Source: Ectothiorhodospira lacustris (GTDB lineage Bacteria; Pseudomonadota; Gammaproteobacteria; Ectothiorhodospirales; Ectothiorhodospiraceae). From it: a DNA stretch of 64,000 bases. A program made the translations under genes and the position numbers. Below the pieces are notes generated by a model, which did no database searches, was not told the DNA's origin, and worked only from the letters and a program-made list of their open reading frames with translations. How positions within the stretch are numbered: the first letter of the stretch is position 1; each line of letters starts with the position of its first letter. Below are positions 1 through 6,966 of this stretch, piece by piece. The stretch spans positions 1 through 64,000 of the forward strand of contig NZ_JAJNQN010000013.1 of assembly GCF_022227845.1 (NCBI RefSeq), in the 5' to 3' direction.

Positions 1-27
1 CCCCCGCCGGCATTCCCCCAAACCCCG

Positions 28-40
28 CCCCCCCCCCCCC
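28..40. repeat. Homopolymeric C tract (13 C)
   Basis: An uninterrupted run of 13 cytosines lies about 185 bases before the start codon of the AAA-ATPase gene at 226. Long C tracts are prone to polymerase slippage. Whether this one affects expression, or is even the correct length in the assembly, cannot be told from one sequence. Confidence 0.6.
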
Positions 41-57
41 GCGGCATTCCCCCCACC

Positions 58-132
58 GTCATTCCCGCGAAAGCGGGAATCCAGTGGCAGACCGAAGCCA
101 TGCACTGGACTCCCGCTTTCGCGGGAGTGACG
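58..132. repeat. REP-type composite palindrome, copy 1
   Basis: Two inverted arms of about 29 bases flank a 16-base centre. Each arm is itself a palindrome with the core CCCGCGAAAGCGGG, so the element can fold as two small hairpins or one long one. The left arm reads GTCATTCCCGCG...GAATCCAGTG and the right arm is its near-complement. Related copies or half copies occur near 1.9, 4.2, 42.2, 42.4, 45.6 and 50.9 kb, always between genes. The arrangement matches the REP/BIME class of bacterial intergenic repeats. Confidence 0.9.
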
Positions 133-149
133 ATGACGGGATGGCGATG

Positions 150-270
150 ACAGTGGCAACAACGACCACCACCAGGGCCATGATAGACTGCCACCGGCAC
201 AAGACTTGTTCCCGGAGGGCCAGGCATGGCTGACCAACAGCGCCTCAGACTCCCCATTGGCATTCAAACC
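150..270 (+). repeat. 121-bp duplicated segment, copy A (leader and 5' end of AAA-ATPase gene)
   Basis: This stretch carries the leader, the ribosome binding site and the first 15 codons of the gene at 226. It recurs almost unchanged at 2053-2174; I count about four differences. The shared stretch together with the REP element on its left shows that the promoter and start of this gene have been duplicated. Confidence 0.9.
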
Positions 271-1794
271 TTCTCCGAGATCCGTGAAGGGGGCTACTAC
301 TACGTGGACAAGACGCCGATCATCGAGCGCCTGGTCCACCAGAACAAGTATTACTTCCTCTCCCGCCCCCGACGCTTTGGCAAAAGCCTGCTGCTCGACA
401 CCCTGCGATGCTTGTTCGAGGGCCGCCAGGCACTCTTCGAGGGGCTCCATATCCACGACCGCTGGGACTGGCAGCGGACCCACCCCGTGATTCGCCTCAG
501 CTTCGGCAGCGGCGTGATGCGCAACCGGGAGGAGCTCGACGCACGGATTCGTGACCAGTTGTTCCTCGAGCGTGAACGCCTGGGGGTATCACTGCAGCGC
601 GAGACAGACATTGCAGGAGAGTTCTCCGCGCTGATTCGCGATACCCACACCCAGTATGGCGAACGGGCGGTGGTCCTGATCGACGAGTACGACAAGCCCA
701 TCCTGGATAACATCCTGGAGCCCGAGCGTGCCCGCGAACTGCGCGAGGGGCTGAAGAACCTCTACAGCGTACTCAAGGACGCCGACCCCCACCTGCATCT
801 GGTGCTGATCACCGGTGTGTCCAAATTCAGCAAGGTGAGCCTCTTCTCGGGGCTGAATAATCTCAACGACATCACCCTGGACAAGCCCTACGCGGACATT
901 TGCGGTTATACGGATGAGGACGTGGATACGGTGTTCGCGGCGGAGTTACCGGGGCTGGATCGGGCTGAGATCCGGGACTGGTATAACGGCTACCGCTGGG
1001 GTGGGACGGATACGCCCTCGGTGTATAACCCCTTCGATGTGCTGCTGTTGTTGCAGAAGCGCCAGTTCGGCCCCTACTGGTTCGAAAGCGCGACGCCCAC
1101 CTTTCTGGTGAACCTGCTCAAGGAACGCGGCGTCTTCACCCCCGAGCTCACCGCCTGGCACAGCCGACCGGCACTGCTCAGCCGCTTCGATGTGGATGAC
1201 ATCTCCACCGATGCCCTACTGTTTCAGACAGGCTACCTCACCCTCAAGGACATCCACGAAGAAGTCCCCAACCGGCCCCTCTACAAACTGGGCCTGCCCA
1301 ACCAGGAGGTGGAAATCAGCCTCAATGAGGCCCTGCTACCGGCGCTGGGCGTCAGCCATGCCGTCTTCGATGATGTGGTCATCCGCTTGCCGCGCCTGCT
1401 CAAGGCCGCCGACATGGCCGGCCTCGAAGCCCACCTGAAGGCCCTTTACGCCGGCCTGCCCCACGACTGGTATCGCAACAACCCCATCGCGAAATACGAA
1501 GGGCACTATGCCAGCGTCTTCTACAGCCACTTCGCCGCCCTGGGGGTCCAGGTCACGGTGGAAGACGCCAGCCACCACGGCAAGGTAGACATGACCGTCG
1601 ACTTCGGCGGCCACCTCTACCTGTTCGAGTTCAAGGTGGTGGAGCAGCTGCCCGAAGGCAAGGCCCTGGAGCAGATCAAGGCCAAGGGCTATGCCGACAA
1701 GTACCGCGCCTCCGGCAAACCCATCCACCTGATCGGCGTGGAGTTCTCCCGCGAGCAGCGGCAGATCGTGGCATTCGACGTGGAAACGGCCTGA
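226..1794 (+). CDS. AAA-ATPase-like / PD-(D/E)XK nuclease-domain protein
   Basis: A 522-residue protein of the family with an N-terminal AAA-ATPase-like domain (Pfam AAA-ATPase_like) and a C-terminal PD-(D/E)XK nuclease-fold domain. The P-loop variant RPRRFGKS is at residues 47-54, and a Walker B-like VVLIDEYDKP begins near 149. The C-terminal motif is seen as D455 or D459 followed by the E468-x-K470 pair. The ATG is preceded by GGAGGGC about 10 bases upstream. Family members are common, often multicopy and linked to mobile DNA; their cellular role is not established, so nuclease activity is an inference from the fold. The gene is complete, and relics of a second copy lie at 2130-2174 and 5312-5371. 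Confidence 0.9.
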   Translation: MADQQRLRLPIGIQTFSEIREGGYYYVDKTPIIERLVHQNKYYFLSRPRRFGKSLLLDTLRCLFEGRQALFEGLHIHDRWDWQRTHPVIRLSFGSGVMRNREELDARIRDQLFLERERLGVSLQRETDIAGEFSALIRDTHTQYGERAVVLIDEYDKPILDNILEPERARELREGLKNLYSVLKDADPHLHLVLITGVSKFSKVSLFSGLNNLNDITLDKPYADICGYTDEDVDTVFAAELPGLDRAEIRDWYNGYRWGGTDTPSVYNPFDVLLLLQKRQFGPYWFESATPTFLVNLLKERGVFTPELTAWHSRPALLSRFDVDDISTDALLFQTGYLTLKDIHEEVPNRPLYKLGLPNQEVEISLNEALLPALGVSHAVFDDVVIRLPRLLKAADMAGLEAHLKALYAGLPHDWYRNNPIAKYEGHYASVFYSHFAALGVQVTVEDASHHGKVDMTVDFGGHLYLFEFKVVEQLPEGKALEQIKAKGYADKYRASGKPIHLIGVEFSREQRQIVAFDVETA

Positions 1795-1922
1795 AGCGAC
1801 AATCTCGGGCATCGCTCGTGGCCAAGGGCCGCTCCCACGGGAGCCACAGCCGCATCAGGGGCCAAGGGGCCACCCGGTGGGAACTGACTTGCCAGCGAAA
1901 AGAAGGAATCCAAAGCCCCCGC

Positions 1923-1997
1923 CGTCATTCCCGCGAAAGCGGGAATCCAGTGGCAGACTGAAACCATGCACTGGACTCCCGCTTTCGCGGGAGTGAC
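1923..1997. repeat. REP-type composite palindrome, copy 2
   Basis: Nearly identical to the element at 58-132, with the same two 29-base arms and a 16-base centre. It lies in the same position relative to the duplicated leader (2053-2174) as copy 1 does to copy A, so element and leader appear to have been duplicated together. Confidence 0.9.
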
Positions 1998-2052
1998 GAT
2001 GATAATGCCGGTGACGGGACAGGAAAGGACGGGGCGGGACGGTGACGGGACG

Positions 2053-2174
2053 ACAGTGGCAACAACGACCACCACCAGGGGCCATGATAGACTGCCACCG
2101 GCACAAGACTTGTTCCCGGAGGGCTAGGCATGGCTAACCAACAGCGCCTCAGACTCCCCATCGGCATTCAAACC
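2053..2174 (+). repeat. Duplicated segment, copy B
   Basis: Second copy of the leader and 5' end of the AAA-ATPase gene (compare 150-270), with one inserted G and about three substitutions. Similarity stops abruptly after codon 15 (MANQQRLRLPIGIQT), where unrelated sequence begins. Confidence 0.9.
2130..2174 (+). pseudogene. 5' stump of a second AAA-ATPase/PD-(D/E)XK gene
   Basis: ATG plus 14 further codons match the start of the intact gene at 226 apart from one residue (MANQQ against MADQQ). The frame then runs into unrelated sequence and stops. A 3' stump of the same family lies at 5312-5371. The pair therefore looks like the two ends of one second copy whose body was lost or replaced by the 3.1 kb between them. 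Confidence 0.85.
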
Positions 2175-2440
2175 TGGCGGCGGAGCATGAGGGACGCCAC
2201 CGTCATTACCAGCCGAACACGGCCAAGCGACGGGTGTTATCCCATTTTTTCTTGGGCTTGAGGGTGTTGCGGCGAGAATCCGCCAACATCCGCGACGACA
2301 CCCTAAACAGCATCAGATCAGCCATACGAACCGTGTTTGCCGCCGGGCTCCCTGCATGAAATTCGTGGGGATACGTCAGGCTCTGAGTGCTGGCCTAGCC
2401 TTTGTTTTCCTTGCACTTCAGAGCCAGGGCGAGAGAGCAG
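2175..2440. other. Gap between stump and DUF3037 gene
   Basis: No convincing gene. On the minus strand a 62-codon open stretch ends at a TAA at 2206-2208 and finishes with a basic motif (LKPKKKW), which could be the tail of a lost gene; I do not recognise it. Confidence 0.35.
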
Positions 2441-3250
2441 TCAATCCAAAGCAAACTCAAGCACTGCGTTATGTTGATTCATGGGCACCACTTTTGCTTC
2501 AAGTGCGTTGAGTATTTTCAGAGCACTTAAGTAGGCTGCATATTGCGGAGTATCTTGCTCTTCTGGTCCATCAACAGCAAAAAGCAGCTCTTCAGGACAC
2601 TGATGGCGGCGCTGTAATTCGTGGACTCTGAATTGCCAGCGCCCAGCCTTTTCCAGAATTTTACTGGTTTCTTTTTGCCCCAAGAAAAGAGGCTTCATTG
2701 CTTTAAGCAAGCGACCTTCTTTTTGCTCCACAAAAGGTAGTGAAACCCGATATTGCTCATCACCCAACTTTTTTTGGCTAAAACGATCAGCCAAGTCGGC
2801 CTGAATCAAGAGCTGGCGTAAGCGGCTTTCCATCTGGGTTTCACGGTACTGAGGGGTAACAAAATCATGCTCAACGTAATGACTGTAAAGTTCTGCCAGT
2901 TTATTTTCAGGCGCATCGGTAAGCACCAGGCTTGGTTCACTAAAGCGAAAAATGGTTTCACGAGAACGAACAAGCTCTTCAAATAAACCAGCACTCCCAT
3001 AGCGGCATGTCTCTACATACTGCTGAATGCGGCTAAGCTCTTTTTGCATTGCCTTAATGGCAGCAATGTAAGTCGTGCCTTCCAGATCTTTAAAAAAATG
3101 GGTCAGCCGAGCGTAACGTTTTTCTTGCAGCTGGTAAGCAAAAAAACCCTGGCCGGGTGCGGCCATTACCAACCCCACATTGGCAAACTCACCCGTTTCA
3201 ACGTAGGGCATAAAGCGCAAAATAGCGTACTGATAAGCCATACGGCTCAT
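2441..3250 (-). CDS. DUF3037-type protein, partner of HipA-like kinase
   Basis: A 269-residue protein beginning MSRMAYQYAILRFMPYVETG, which matches the pattern of DUF3037 proteins (YxhlRhhPxhxxGEFxNVGhhh). No catalytic motif, signal peptide or membrane segment is visible. Its ATG overlaps the TGA of the upstream HipA-like gene by 4 bases, and GGAGAG lies just before it, so the two genes are probably translationally coupled. In other bacteria DUF3037 genes are often found beside HipA-like kinases; whether the protein is a substrate, regulator or neutraliser of the kinase is not known to me. The base composition is more A+T-rich than the neighbouring AAA-ATPase gene. Confidence 0.75.
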   Translation of the reverse strand: MSRMAYQYAILRFMPYVETGEFANVGLVMAAPGQGFFAYQLQEKRYARLTHFFKDLEGTTYIAAIKAMQKELSRIQQYVETCRYGSAGLFEELVRSRETIFRFSEPSLVLTDAPENKLAELYSHYVEHDFVTPQYRETQMESRLRQLLIQADLADRFSQKKLGDEQYRVSLPFVEQKEGRLLKAMKPLFLGQKETSKILEKAGRWQFRVHELQRRHQCPEELLFAVDGPEEQDTPQYAAYLSALKILNALEAKVVPMNQHNAVLEFALD

Positions 3251-3984
3251 GGTACTCTCCAGAAATTTGGATTTTTAAATTCACTTAAATGAGCATACAT
3301 TTGCGTTAAATCAAATTCGGCGGGCAATGTTTGTTCTTCGTCAATATACCACCAGGCTTGAGGAATCGCATCAACCCAGGCATCCCAGCCCAACAGTGCT
3401 TGCTGCATACCCAAGACTAATCGTGTTCGTAACTGATCATCTACAATAATTTTTGGCCATTGATTCCGGAATGCATGGGTACGACAAAAACTGTCTGGAT
3501 TAAACTGGGGATCAAATGCTTGGTTGTGATCAATCACCAGTAACTGTTGACCTGCCTCATCCCAGAAAAGATTGGGGTTGCCACCTTGTGCTGATAAGGT
3601 TCGATCTTCATTTGCGATCCACCAGTCAAATGCCAGAACAGCTTGCTGCGTCTCAGCCGGTACTTGATCAATGCGACTGAAAGTCAACTCCGTCACGCTG
3701 CACTCCTCTGAGCCAAAAGCGTAGCCATGCCCCAAGTCAGACAGGTTAAGCGCGCTACTCACCTGCAACAGCTCCTGAGGTATGGAGACCAAGGAGAAAG
3801 GGGCAACCGGTATATTGAATGCAACAGCTAAATGACCCGCGAGCCATTCAGCAACCAAGCTTTTTCTACCAGCACCTTTTCCTTTAACAAAATAAATTTT
3901 TCCATCCTCACCACGACAAATGAAAGGCTCAGTCACTCCTTGGGTTGATCGACGCAAAATTTCAACGATTTCTATTGAATGCAT
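3247..3984 (-). CDS. HipA-like kinase-domain protein
   Basis: A 245-residue protein resembling the compact HipA-like kinases. Visible features are a likely nucleotide-binding lysine (YFVKG, K34), the catalytic-loop-like IANEDRT at 123-129 and the metal-binding-like IDHNQAFD at 151-158. These are spaced as in HipA C-terminal kinase domains, but the protein is about half the length of E. coli HipA and no HipB-type antitoxin gene lies next to it. I chose the ATG at 3984 over an in-frame GTG at 4002 because GAGG lies about 10 bases before it. A CTATAC/GTATAG dyad just upstream could be an operator. It is the first gene of a two-gene operon with the DUF3037 gene. Confidence 0.75.
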   Translation of the reverse strand: MHSIEIVEILRRSTQGVTEPFICRGEDGKIYFVKGKGAGRKSLVAEWLAGHLAVAFNIPVAPFSLVSIPQELLQVSSALNLSDLGHGYAFGSEECSVTELTFSRIDQVPAETQQAVLAFDWWIANEDRTLSAQGGNPNLFWDEAGQQLLVIDHNQAFDPQFNPDSFCRTHAFRNQWPKIIVDDQLRTRLVLGMQQALLGWDAWVDAIPQAWWYIDEEQTLPAEFDLTQMYAHLSEFKNPNFWRVP

Positions 3985-4001
3985 TGAACAACAAACCCTC
4001 A

Positions 4002-4014
4002 CTATACCGTATAG
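4002..4014. promoter_or_regulatory. Dyad upstream of HipA-like kinase gene
   Basis: CTATAC-C-GTATAG, six-base arms around one base, lies 17 bases before the start codon of the HipA-like gene. The position suits an autoregulatory operator, but no regulator gene is adjacent. Confidence 0.35.
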
Positions 4015-4040
4015 AGTGCAATCTAGCGGGAGCTGCGCGA

Positions 4041-4142
4041 TTAATTACTCCCAAACAGGTCGCGGGCATAAACCTTAGCCTGCACATCCACCAGTTCATC
4101 GGCCAAGTCGATAATGATGTTGGCATCACTGATCAGCAGCAT
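4041..4142 (-). pseudogene. Fragment resembling the start of a PIN-domain (VapC-like) toxin gene
   Basis: A 33-codon frame begins MLLISDANIIIDLA, which has the hydrophobic strand and first acidic residue (S-D-A-N) of PIN-domain ribonucleases. A purine-rich AGGAGA precedes the ATG. The frame ends after 33 codons, far short of the usual 130-150 residues, and the rest of the domain is absent. It abuts a REP element whose left arm is missing, so a rearrangement here is likely. Confidence 0.35.
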
Positions 4143-4155
4143 CCACAGTCTCCTC

Positions 4156-4218
4156 AAAGCGGGAATCCAGTGGCAGACTGAAACCACGCGCTGGACTCCC
4201 GCTTTCGCGGGAGTGACG
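4156..4218. repeat. REP-type composite palindrome, left-truncated copy
   Basis: Starts within the left arm (AAAGCGGGAATCC) and then follows the copies at 58 and 1923 to the end of the right arm. The first 12 or so bases of the left arm are missing. The truncation point adjoins the PIN-like fragment. Confidence 0.85.
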
Positions 4219-4277
4219 GTGATAAGAGAGAAGCAAAAATAGTGGGCGCCTTATATAGTGTGGTCGCTGTCCTCAGA

Positions 4278-4934
4278 TCAATGCTTGTCCAGCAGGGACT
4301 CCAGGCTGTCCGCCTCCAGAATCCGCACCACCCAATCATCCAGCTGGGCATCCGTGGCAGCGGCTATGCGTTCGTCTGCCCAGGCAGGCAACTCGCCAAA
4401 TTTCAGGGTTGCTTGCTTGCGCAGGGTACCTTCCACCCCTTGACGGCGACCTCGCTCAAGCCCCTGAGCCATCCCCTGCTCAACCCCCTGCTGAAGCGCT
4501 TTCTCTCGCTCAACGCGTTCAATCGTGTTCACGTAAGGCATCTTCTTCTCCTCCTGTATGGCAAAGACCGCCTGCACAAACCCCGGTTCCAGCTCTCTGG
4601 GCAGCGGGATCATCCAGTCGATGATCCTGAACAGACACACGATCTGCTCCCGCCGGCTCGCCCTGCACTTCCACGTGAATGAGCACCCAGGTCTCGCTAC
4701 CATCCTGGGCATACACCTGGATCAGCTTGTCCGCGTGGCGTCGACCCGTGTTGGCGTCTGCCGTGATCTGCTGCAGTTCCTTGTCCATCGGGTTGTAACC
4801 CCGGAACCAGTCCACCTCACCGCAATCGCCGGGAACAGCAGCTGCGTGAATTCCTGGAAGTAGTGCTCCAGGGCTTCCTTCCAGGGGCTGTCGTGGTCCG
4901 TGGGCCTGTCGGCATCGTGTTCGGTCATGTGCAC
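4278..4934 (-). pseudogene. Rpn-type PD-(D/E)XK nuclease/transposase, frameshifted
   Basis: Three frame segments together read like an Rpn-family (recombination-promoting nuclease, PD-(D/E)XK transposase-like) protein. They are an N-terminal piece with SPWKEALEHYFQEF, a middle piece with DKELQQITADANTGRRHADKL and ETWVLIHVEVQG, and a C-terminal piece with EEKKMPYVNTIERVEREKAL. The EVQ motif of the nuclease core is still visible. The frame changes twice, and sequence between the core and the C-terminal third seems to be missing, so no full product is expected. The gene probably started at ATG 4934 or 4928. Confidence 0.8.
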
Positions 4935-5056
4935 TCCTGTAGCAGCCCTTCACTTTACCACGCAATACCCCCCTTCAAGAGCAGCCCGCCCCTGAGTTAA
5001 TCTACCCACAGCCCGGCCACCGGATCGGATCGAGAACCACCGTCCAGGAGGGACTC

Positions 5057-5304
5057 ATGCCACGCCCCCGCAGCCAACAGATATCCATCACCGATACGCC
5101 CCCTACTACCACGTGGTCTCGCGCTGTGTGCGACGCACCTTCCTGTGTGGACAGGATCAGGCCACCGGCAAGAGCTATGAGTACCGGCAGCAATGGATCG
5201 AGGACCGCCTCCGGCGCATGGCCTCCATGTTCGCCGTGGACATCGCCGCCTATGCGGTCATGTCCAACCACTATCATGTGGTGTTCAAGATACTCGCCAC
5301 CTGA
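5057..5304 (+). pseudogene. REP-associated (RAYT-like, Y1/HUH) transposase, 5' remnant
   Basis: The opening codons (MPRPRSQQI...DTP) continue after a one-base slip in a CCCCC run into YYHVVSRCVRR, CGQDQATGKS, QQWIEDRLRRMA and AYAVMSNHYHVVFKI. This is the N-terminal half of an IS200-like/REP-associated tyrosine transposase (Y1_Tnp), including the HxH metal-binding motif in NHYHVV. The catalytic-tyrosine half is missing. A classic leader with AGGAGGG precedes the ATG. Such enzymes are linked to REP palindromes, which are abundant in this window. Confidence 0.85.
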
Positions 5305-5311
5305 TCGGGGG

Positions 5312-5371
5312 GGGGAGTTCTCCAGCGAGCAGCGGCAGATCGTGGCATTCGATGTGGAGACAGGCAATTGA
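5312..5371 (+). pseudogene. 3' stump of an AAA-ATPase/PD-(D/E)XK gene
   Basis: Nineteen codons (EFSSEQRQIVAFDVETGN, stop) match the C terminus of the intact protein (EFSREQRQIVAFDVETA) ending at 1794, with high nucleotide identity. A nine-G run marks the join to the transposase remnant. It is presumably the far end of the second gene copy whose start survives at 2130. Confidence 0.85.
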
Positions 5372-5425
5372 GAAAGACTTTCAGAAGCAGAACTAAAATA
5401 CCGCCCGACCGCGCTGCGTTAGCGC

Positions 5426-6352
5426 CTATTGCTGATAATATTTTTTGAAATACTCTGACAACCGATCCAGCTCAGGATAGATATACGGTTTGCTGACACC
5501 CAGATTATTGAGCTGCTGCATGGTAATTCGCGGGCTGAGGAGAATCTTCGTCACTCTTACCAGTGGGTGGTAGCGACTGTCCAAACTCAGTTGTAAGTGC
5601 CCTGCGTGTTCGCTCAAAAGCTGCGGGGCTTGTTTGACGTCCTCTAGATTAAGGCCATACAGCAAGAACGCACCTTTCTGGCTTTGTATCCGTTGGCTGG
5701 TGAGTTTGGGTTTGACAGCCAAGATTGAGAAGATGTCATCAGGTTCTATGACATCCTTAAAGTAGCTTTTTTCTTCACATATATCATGTAAAAGATATTC
5801 CTTGCTTTTTAATTTCGCCTGGTTATAACCCTCACGATCATTCAGAAAAGGTAATACATCCTTTCGTATGGCTTCTTTGGACTTATCACCGTTGCCATCC
5901 AGTGGTGATTTAGCCAGATTCGCCAAAATACTGACTGCATCCGAGTCATAATATTTTATTTTCTTAACATCAACCTCCAAAAGATAAAGCACACTGATAG
6001 CTTGCGCTTCCTTACCATCCAAGGCGAAGTATACCCCACTCAGAATATCTTCACTCACATCAATCATACGTGTGGGGGTAGTGTAGTGCTGCATTCGTGC
6101 TAGCTTATCAAATGCCGTTTTGTCCGTGGTGAACTCGTGATCATTAAAGCGCTGCATTTCCCGATATATAAGGTGCTCACTCCGGATCAGACCATTCCGG
6201 TATATGCCTGGCACAAGTGCTGTTGCCTTGAAGTCTTTATTTTCACCGCGGAAATAAAGAATATTGTCTTTTCCCGTTTTACCCACCTGCAGGGCATAAC
6301 GGATCACTTCATCCAGGGTGTCGGCTTTAAAGGTTTGGATACGGGAGTCCAT
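5426..6352 (-). CDS. FRG-domain protein
   Basis: A 308-residue protein with the FRG domain: the namesake YFRGEN at 33-38, LARMQHYTTPTRMIDVS at 84-100 followed by a short hydrophobic stretch, and a later KGAFLLYG segment. FRG domains (named for the F-R-G triplet) are of unknown activity and are often found in variable, defence-like genome regions. There is no signal peptide or membrane segment. The start codon follows the stop of the small gene upstream by two bases, so the two form one operon. The gene is A+T-richer than the glycosyltransferase on its right, consistent with acquisition. Confidence 0.85.
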   Translation of the reverse strand: MDSRIQTFKADTLDEVIRYALQVGKTGKDNILYFRGENKDFKATALVPGIYRNGLIRSEHLIYREMQRFNDHEFTTDKTAFDKLARMQHYTTPTRMIDVSEDILSGVYFALDGKEAQAISVLYLLEVDVKKIKYYDSDAVSILANLAKSPLDGNGDKSKEAIRKDVLPFLNDREGYNQAKLKSKEYLLHDICEEKSYFKDVIEPDDIFSILAVKPKLTSQRIQSQKGAFLLYGLNLEDVKQAPQLLSEHAGHLQLSLDSRYHPLVRVTKILLSPRITMQQLNNLGVSKPYIYPELDRLSEYFKKYYQQ

Positions 6353-6354
6353 TT

Positions 6355-6696
6355 TTATGAGGCCGGAAAATTAATGCCGATGATAGTTTTTCTCTCATCA
6401 TCAACATCCATATCAACATCCATAATTAATTCTACCGATTTTTGCTGCAGGGCTAGTTGAGTCAGCAAACCTTTAAGCTCATCTAATTCATCTCCCAGAT
6501 TTAGATCTTTGATGAAACCATCATCGTCCAGCTTCACCAGACATGCAAATCCCAAACCTTCTGAATCACTGACAGGGTAAAGCACAGCATTTTGTTTTTT
6601 GGGGCACAGATAGAGGACATCAGGATAAATGGCAAACGTACTTCTATCCAATTGATGATGGATACTGAGCGTACCTTTTATTTTTAATCTCATCAT
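6355..6696 (-). CDS. Unknown 113-residue partner of FRG protein
   Basis: I do not recognise this protein. It starts MMRLKIKGTLSIHHQLDR, is rich in short beta-prone segments and ends with an acidic stretch (MDVDMDVDDERK). I chose the first of two adjacent ATGs at 6696 because GAGG lies seven bases before it. It is tightly coupled to the FRG gene with a two-base gap, so it is likely an obligate partner such as a regulator, antidote or chaperone. That role is inference from arrangement only. Confidence 0.7.
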   Translation of the reverse strand: MMRLKIKGTLSIHHQLDRSTFAIYPDVLYLCPKKQNAVLYPVSDSEGLGFACLVKLDDDGFIKDLNLGDELDELKGLLTQLALQQKSVELIMDVDMDVDDERKTIIGINFPAS

Positions 6697-6805
6697 TTCT
6701 ATACCTCGTCGCCAGACGTTCATGCAAAGTTTATCGATAGTAAATTTATTTGTATCTATGCAGATATCCTTCTCTTCCTAGAGGAGCTTAAACTACTGTC
6801 TGGAT

Positions 6806-6952
6806 ATCGGGGTCCACTATAACCAGACCCACCTGATGGTCTATACACCGGGCCGTTACCGGATCAGCGACTTCCTCAAAACCGGTCTACCGGTGAGCCT
6901 GACCTATTCCGCGGGGGTGTTGTTGTTGACGCCGTGGGTGTTTCCGTTTTGA
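6806..6952 (+). pseudogene. C-terminal fragment of an SLC13-type permease
   Basis: Frame 6821-6952 reads NQTHLMVYTPGRYRISDFLK and continues to a stop after a hydrophobic tail. It aligns with the end of the intact SLC13 permease at 39469-41235 (QTNLMVYGPGGYRFSDYLR). No start or transmembrane body is present, so this is a leftover of a diverged paralogue. Confidence 0.8.
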
Positions 6953-6966
6953 GCAAAAAACACCCA

